Positions 6,062-6,775 of a stretch of 6,775 nt of DNA are shown here, one piece after another. Position 1 is the stretch's first letter. Each line of letters starts with the position of its first letter. This DNA comes from Caldifarciminota bacterium (GTDB taxonomy: Bacteria; Hydrothermota; E44-bin80): positions 1 through 6,775 of the forward strand of contig JAGMEZ010000560.1 in NCBI GenBank assembly GCA_023127905.1. The letters run 5' to 3'. The position numbers and the translations under genes were made by a program. The notes beneath the pieces are model-generated. The model was not told where the DNA came from. It saw nothing but the letters and a program-made list of their open reading frames with translations, and did no database searches.

Positions 6062-6062
6062 C

Positions 6063-6634
6063 CTATTTTTCTTTTACTGCTTCCTCAATATGAGAAAATA
6101 TTCTTGGTGAGCACAAGAAAATACCAGTATCTATGCAGTTTGATTCTCCTATATTTTTACCGATGTCAGCAATCCTTTCCTTCTTCTGCAGAACCTTTGT
6201 GTCTTCTGGTAAAGGTATTCTTCTATCAACTGCTAAAACAACTGAACTTTTTGTGTCATAATTGATAAGTTCTTTAAGTATGCGAACATCAAAGATATGG
6301 TATGACATTAATAGGACGAAGTTTTTATTTAACAATCCTTGGCCTTTAATACAGAGATCCCATTTTCTTTTTGGCAGTCATTATTTTCTATATAGTTTAT
6401 TTCTACTCCATACCGATCTCCAGTTCCCAATTTTGCTTTTATTTTGCCACCCAGACAACCAACAACTATCACGAATTCTTTAATGCCTGCTTGTTTTGCA
6501 GTTAATATTACTCTTTCGATCAAAGATAACCCCAAAAGTTTAATCAGGGGCTTGGGTTTATTTTTAGTTAAGTTGCCCAATCTGCCACCATCTCCAGTGG
6601 CAAGTATTAAAGCTTTCATATTCAACTCTTTCAC
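6063..6634 (-). pseudogene. Decayed inositol-1-phosphate cytidylyltransferase (IPCT domain), frameshifted and 3'-truncated
   Basis: The N-terminal part (6329-6634) has the nucleotidyltransferase signature GDGGRL and KPKPLI, then GDRYGVEI and NGISVLKAKD, before ending in Cys-stop. Restoring one T between 6334 and 6335 continues the reading as KAKDLLNKNFVLLM. The second frame then runs through VDRR and IDTGIFLCSPRIF to a stop at 6063. NGISVLKA and IDTGIFLC point to the IPCT domain of di-myo-inositol-phosphate or phosphoinositide synthesis, which makes CDP-inositol. In the second part the usual MSDHIFD is MSYHIFD (Tyr codon 6300-6302), and the AAG of the nucleotide loop is ATG. About 190 residues remain; the end of the domain and the CDP-alcohol phosphotransferase domain often fused to it are missing. 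The start is GTG 6634 or, more like the family, ATG 6619 (MKALIL). Confidence 0.85.
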
Positions 6635-6651
6635 CTTCCTTCTTTAAGTTC

Positions 6652-6775
6652 TTATAAAGGTGATTCAAAAATTTCGGCTAACTCGTTTATATCCGAAATG
6701 GGGGTGGATATCTTGCCAATTTGGGGGTATATGCGATGTACTTCGGATATACATCCCTTTAGGCGAAATTTTGCC
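6652..6775 (-). CDS. Possible C-terminal fragment of an upstream gene, running off the window
   Basis: On the minus strand one frame stays open from the window edge (first full codon 6774-6772) to TAA at 6652-6654, giving 40 residues ending in ISDINELAEIFESPL. The composition is protein-like and amphipathic. The stop lies 17 bases before the GTG and 32 before the ATG of the pseudogene, with a GGAAGG ribosome-binding stretch between, as expected for an operon neighbour. I do not recognise the family. Chance openness over 40 codons in AT-rich DNA is possible, and nested inverted repeats in the same bases offer a non-coding alternative. Confidence 0.4.
   Translation of the reverse strand, partial: AKFRLKGCISEVHRIYPQIGKISTPISDINELAEIFESPL
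6668..6772. repeat. Nested inverted repeats at the right edge
   Basis: TATATCCGAA (6688-6697) is inverted at 6742-6751, and the outer AAAATTTCG (6668-6676) is inverted at 6764-6772, both perfect. The arms are offset by 11 and 13 bases, giving a plausible imperfect 105-base fold. It may be a miniature repeat or coincidence within coding DNA. Confidence 0.45.

Larger units (their letters stand above)
5656..6062. other. 407-base gene-free, repeat-dense spacer
   Basis: I see no credible gene here on either strand. The stretch holds, in order, the metallo-hydrolase promoter, a dyad, an AT-rich segment without clear signals (about 5725-5788), repeat copy B, a GC-rich hairpin, two small palindromes (5940-5956 and 5954-5963), an A/T hairpin (5976-5998) and the paired TCGCTGTCCC repeats. 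Each is listed separately where supported. Confidence 0.75.

Noticed and set aside
6262..6647. Plus-strand open frames over the IPCT remnant
   Set aside because: Antisense to clear nucleotidyltransferase motifs; no start signals.

Overview
The window is AT-rich, protein-dense bacterial DNA with short dispersed repeats between and at the ends of genes. No taxonomic marker is present. A fused homocysteine methyltransferase/methylenetetrahydrofolate reductase, a MetH without the reactivation domain, an inositol-1-phosphate cytidylyltransferase remnant and several hairpin repeat families of the kind that read out as 'NHRGHRE' or 'VIARSEATKQ' together suggest an anaerobic, possibly thermophile-related, uncultured (candidate-phylum type) bacterium. 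This is an inference only.

Region 1 (about 99-4464, + strand) is a two-gene methionine/one-carbon operon with a 4-base gap. The first gene fuses a homocysteine S-methyltransferase domain to methylenetetrahydrofolate reductase. The second is a cobalamin-dependent methionine synthase with homocysteine, folate, cap and B12 domains. The logic is compact: the reductase domain makes 5-methyl-tetrahydrofolate and MetH moves that methyl via cobalamin to homocysteine. The two homocysteine domains each deviate at a different conserved position: the first zinc Cys is His in gene 1, and the TNTF motif is TATL in gene 2. The last roughly 40 codons of metH run into a dispersed repeat.

Region 2 (4465-5115) holds a 200-base island with hairpins, closed by an inverted second copy of the metH-tail repeat. 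It is followed by a small cupin gene (+) and a 69-base convergent gap that contains another repeat.

Region 3 (5116-5700, - strand) is a glyoxalase II-like metallo-hydrolase gene. Its strong sigma70-like promoter sits so close to the ATG that the mRNA is probably leaderless.

Region 4 (5656-6062) has no gene. It holds the promoter above, a second copy of the 'TCATTGCGAG' repeat, a GC-rich hairpin repeat, smaller palindromes and a pair of 'TCGCTGTCCC' repeats around a triplicated 8-bp unit.

Region 5 (6063-6775, - strand) is a decayed inositol-1-phosphate cytidylyltransferase pseudogene: one frameshift, a substituted motif Asp and a truncated 3' end abutting a repeat. It is preceded by what may be the C-terminal end of an upstream gene running off the window. 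The recurring theme is that the 3' ends of three genes each meet a different repeat family.
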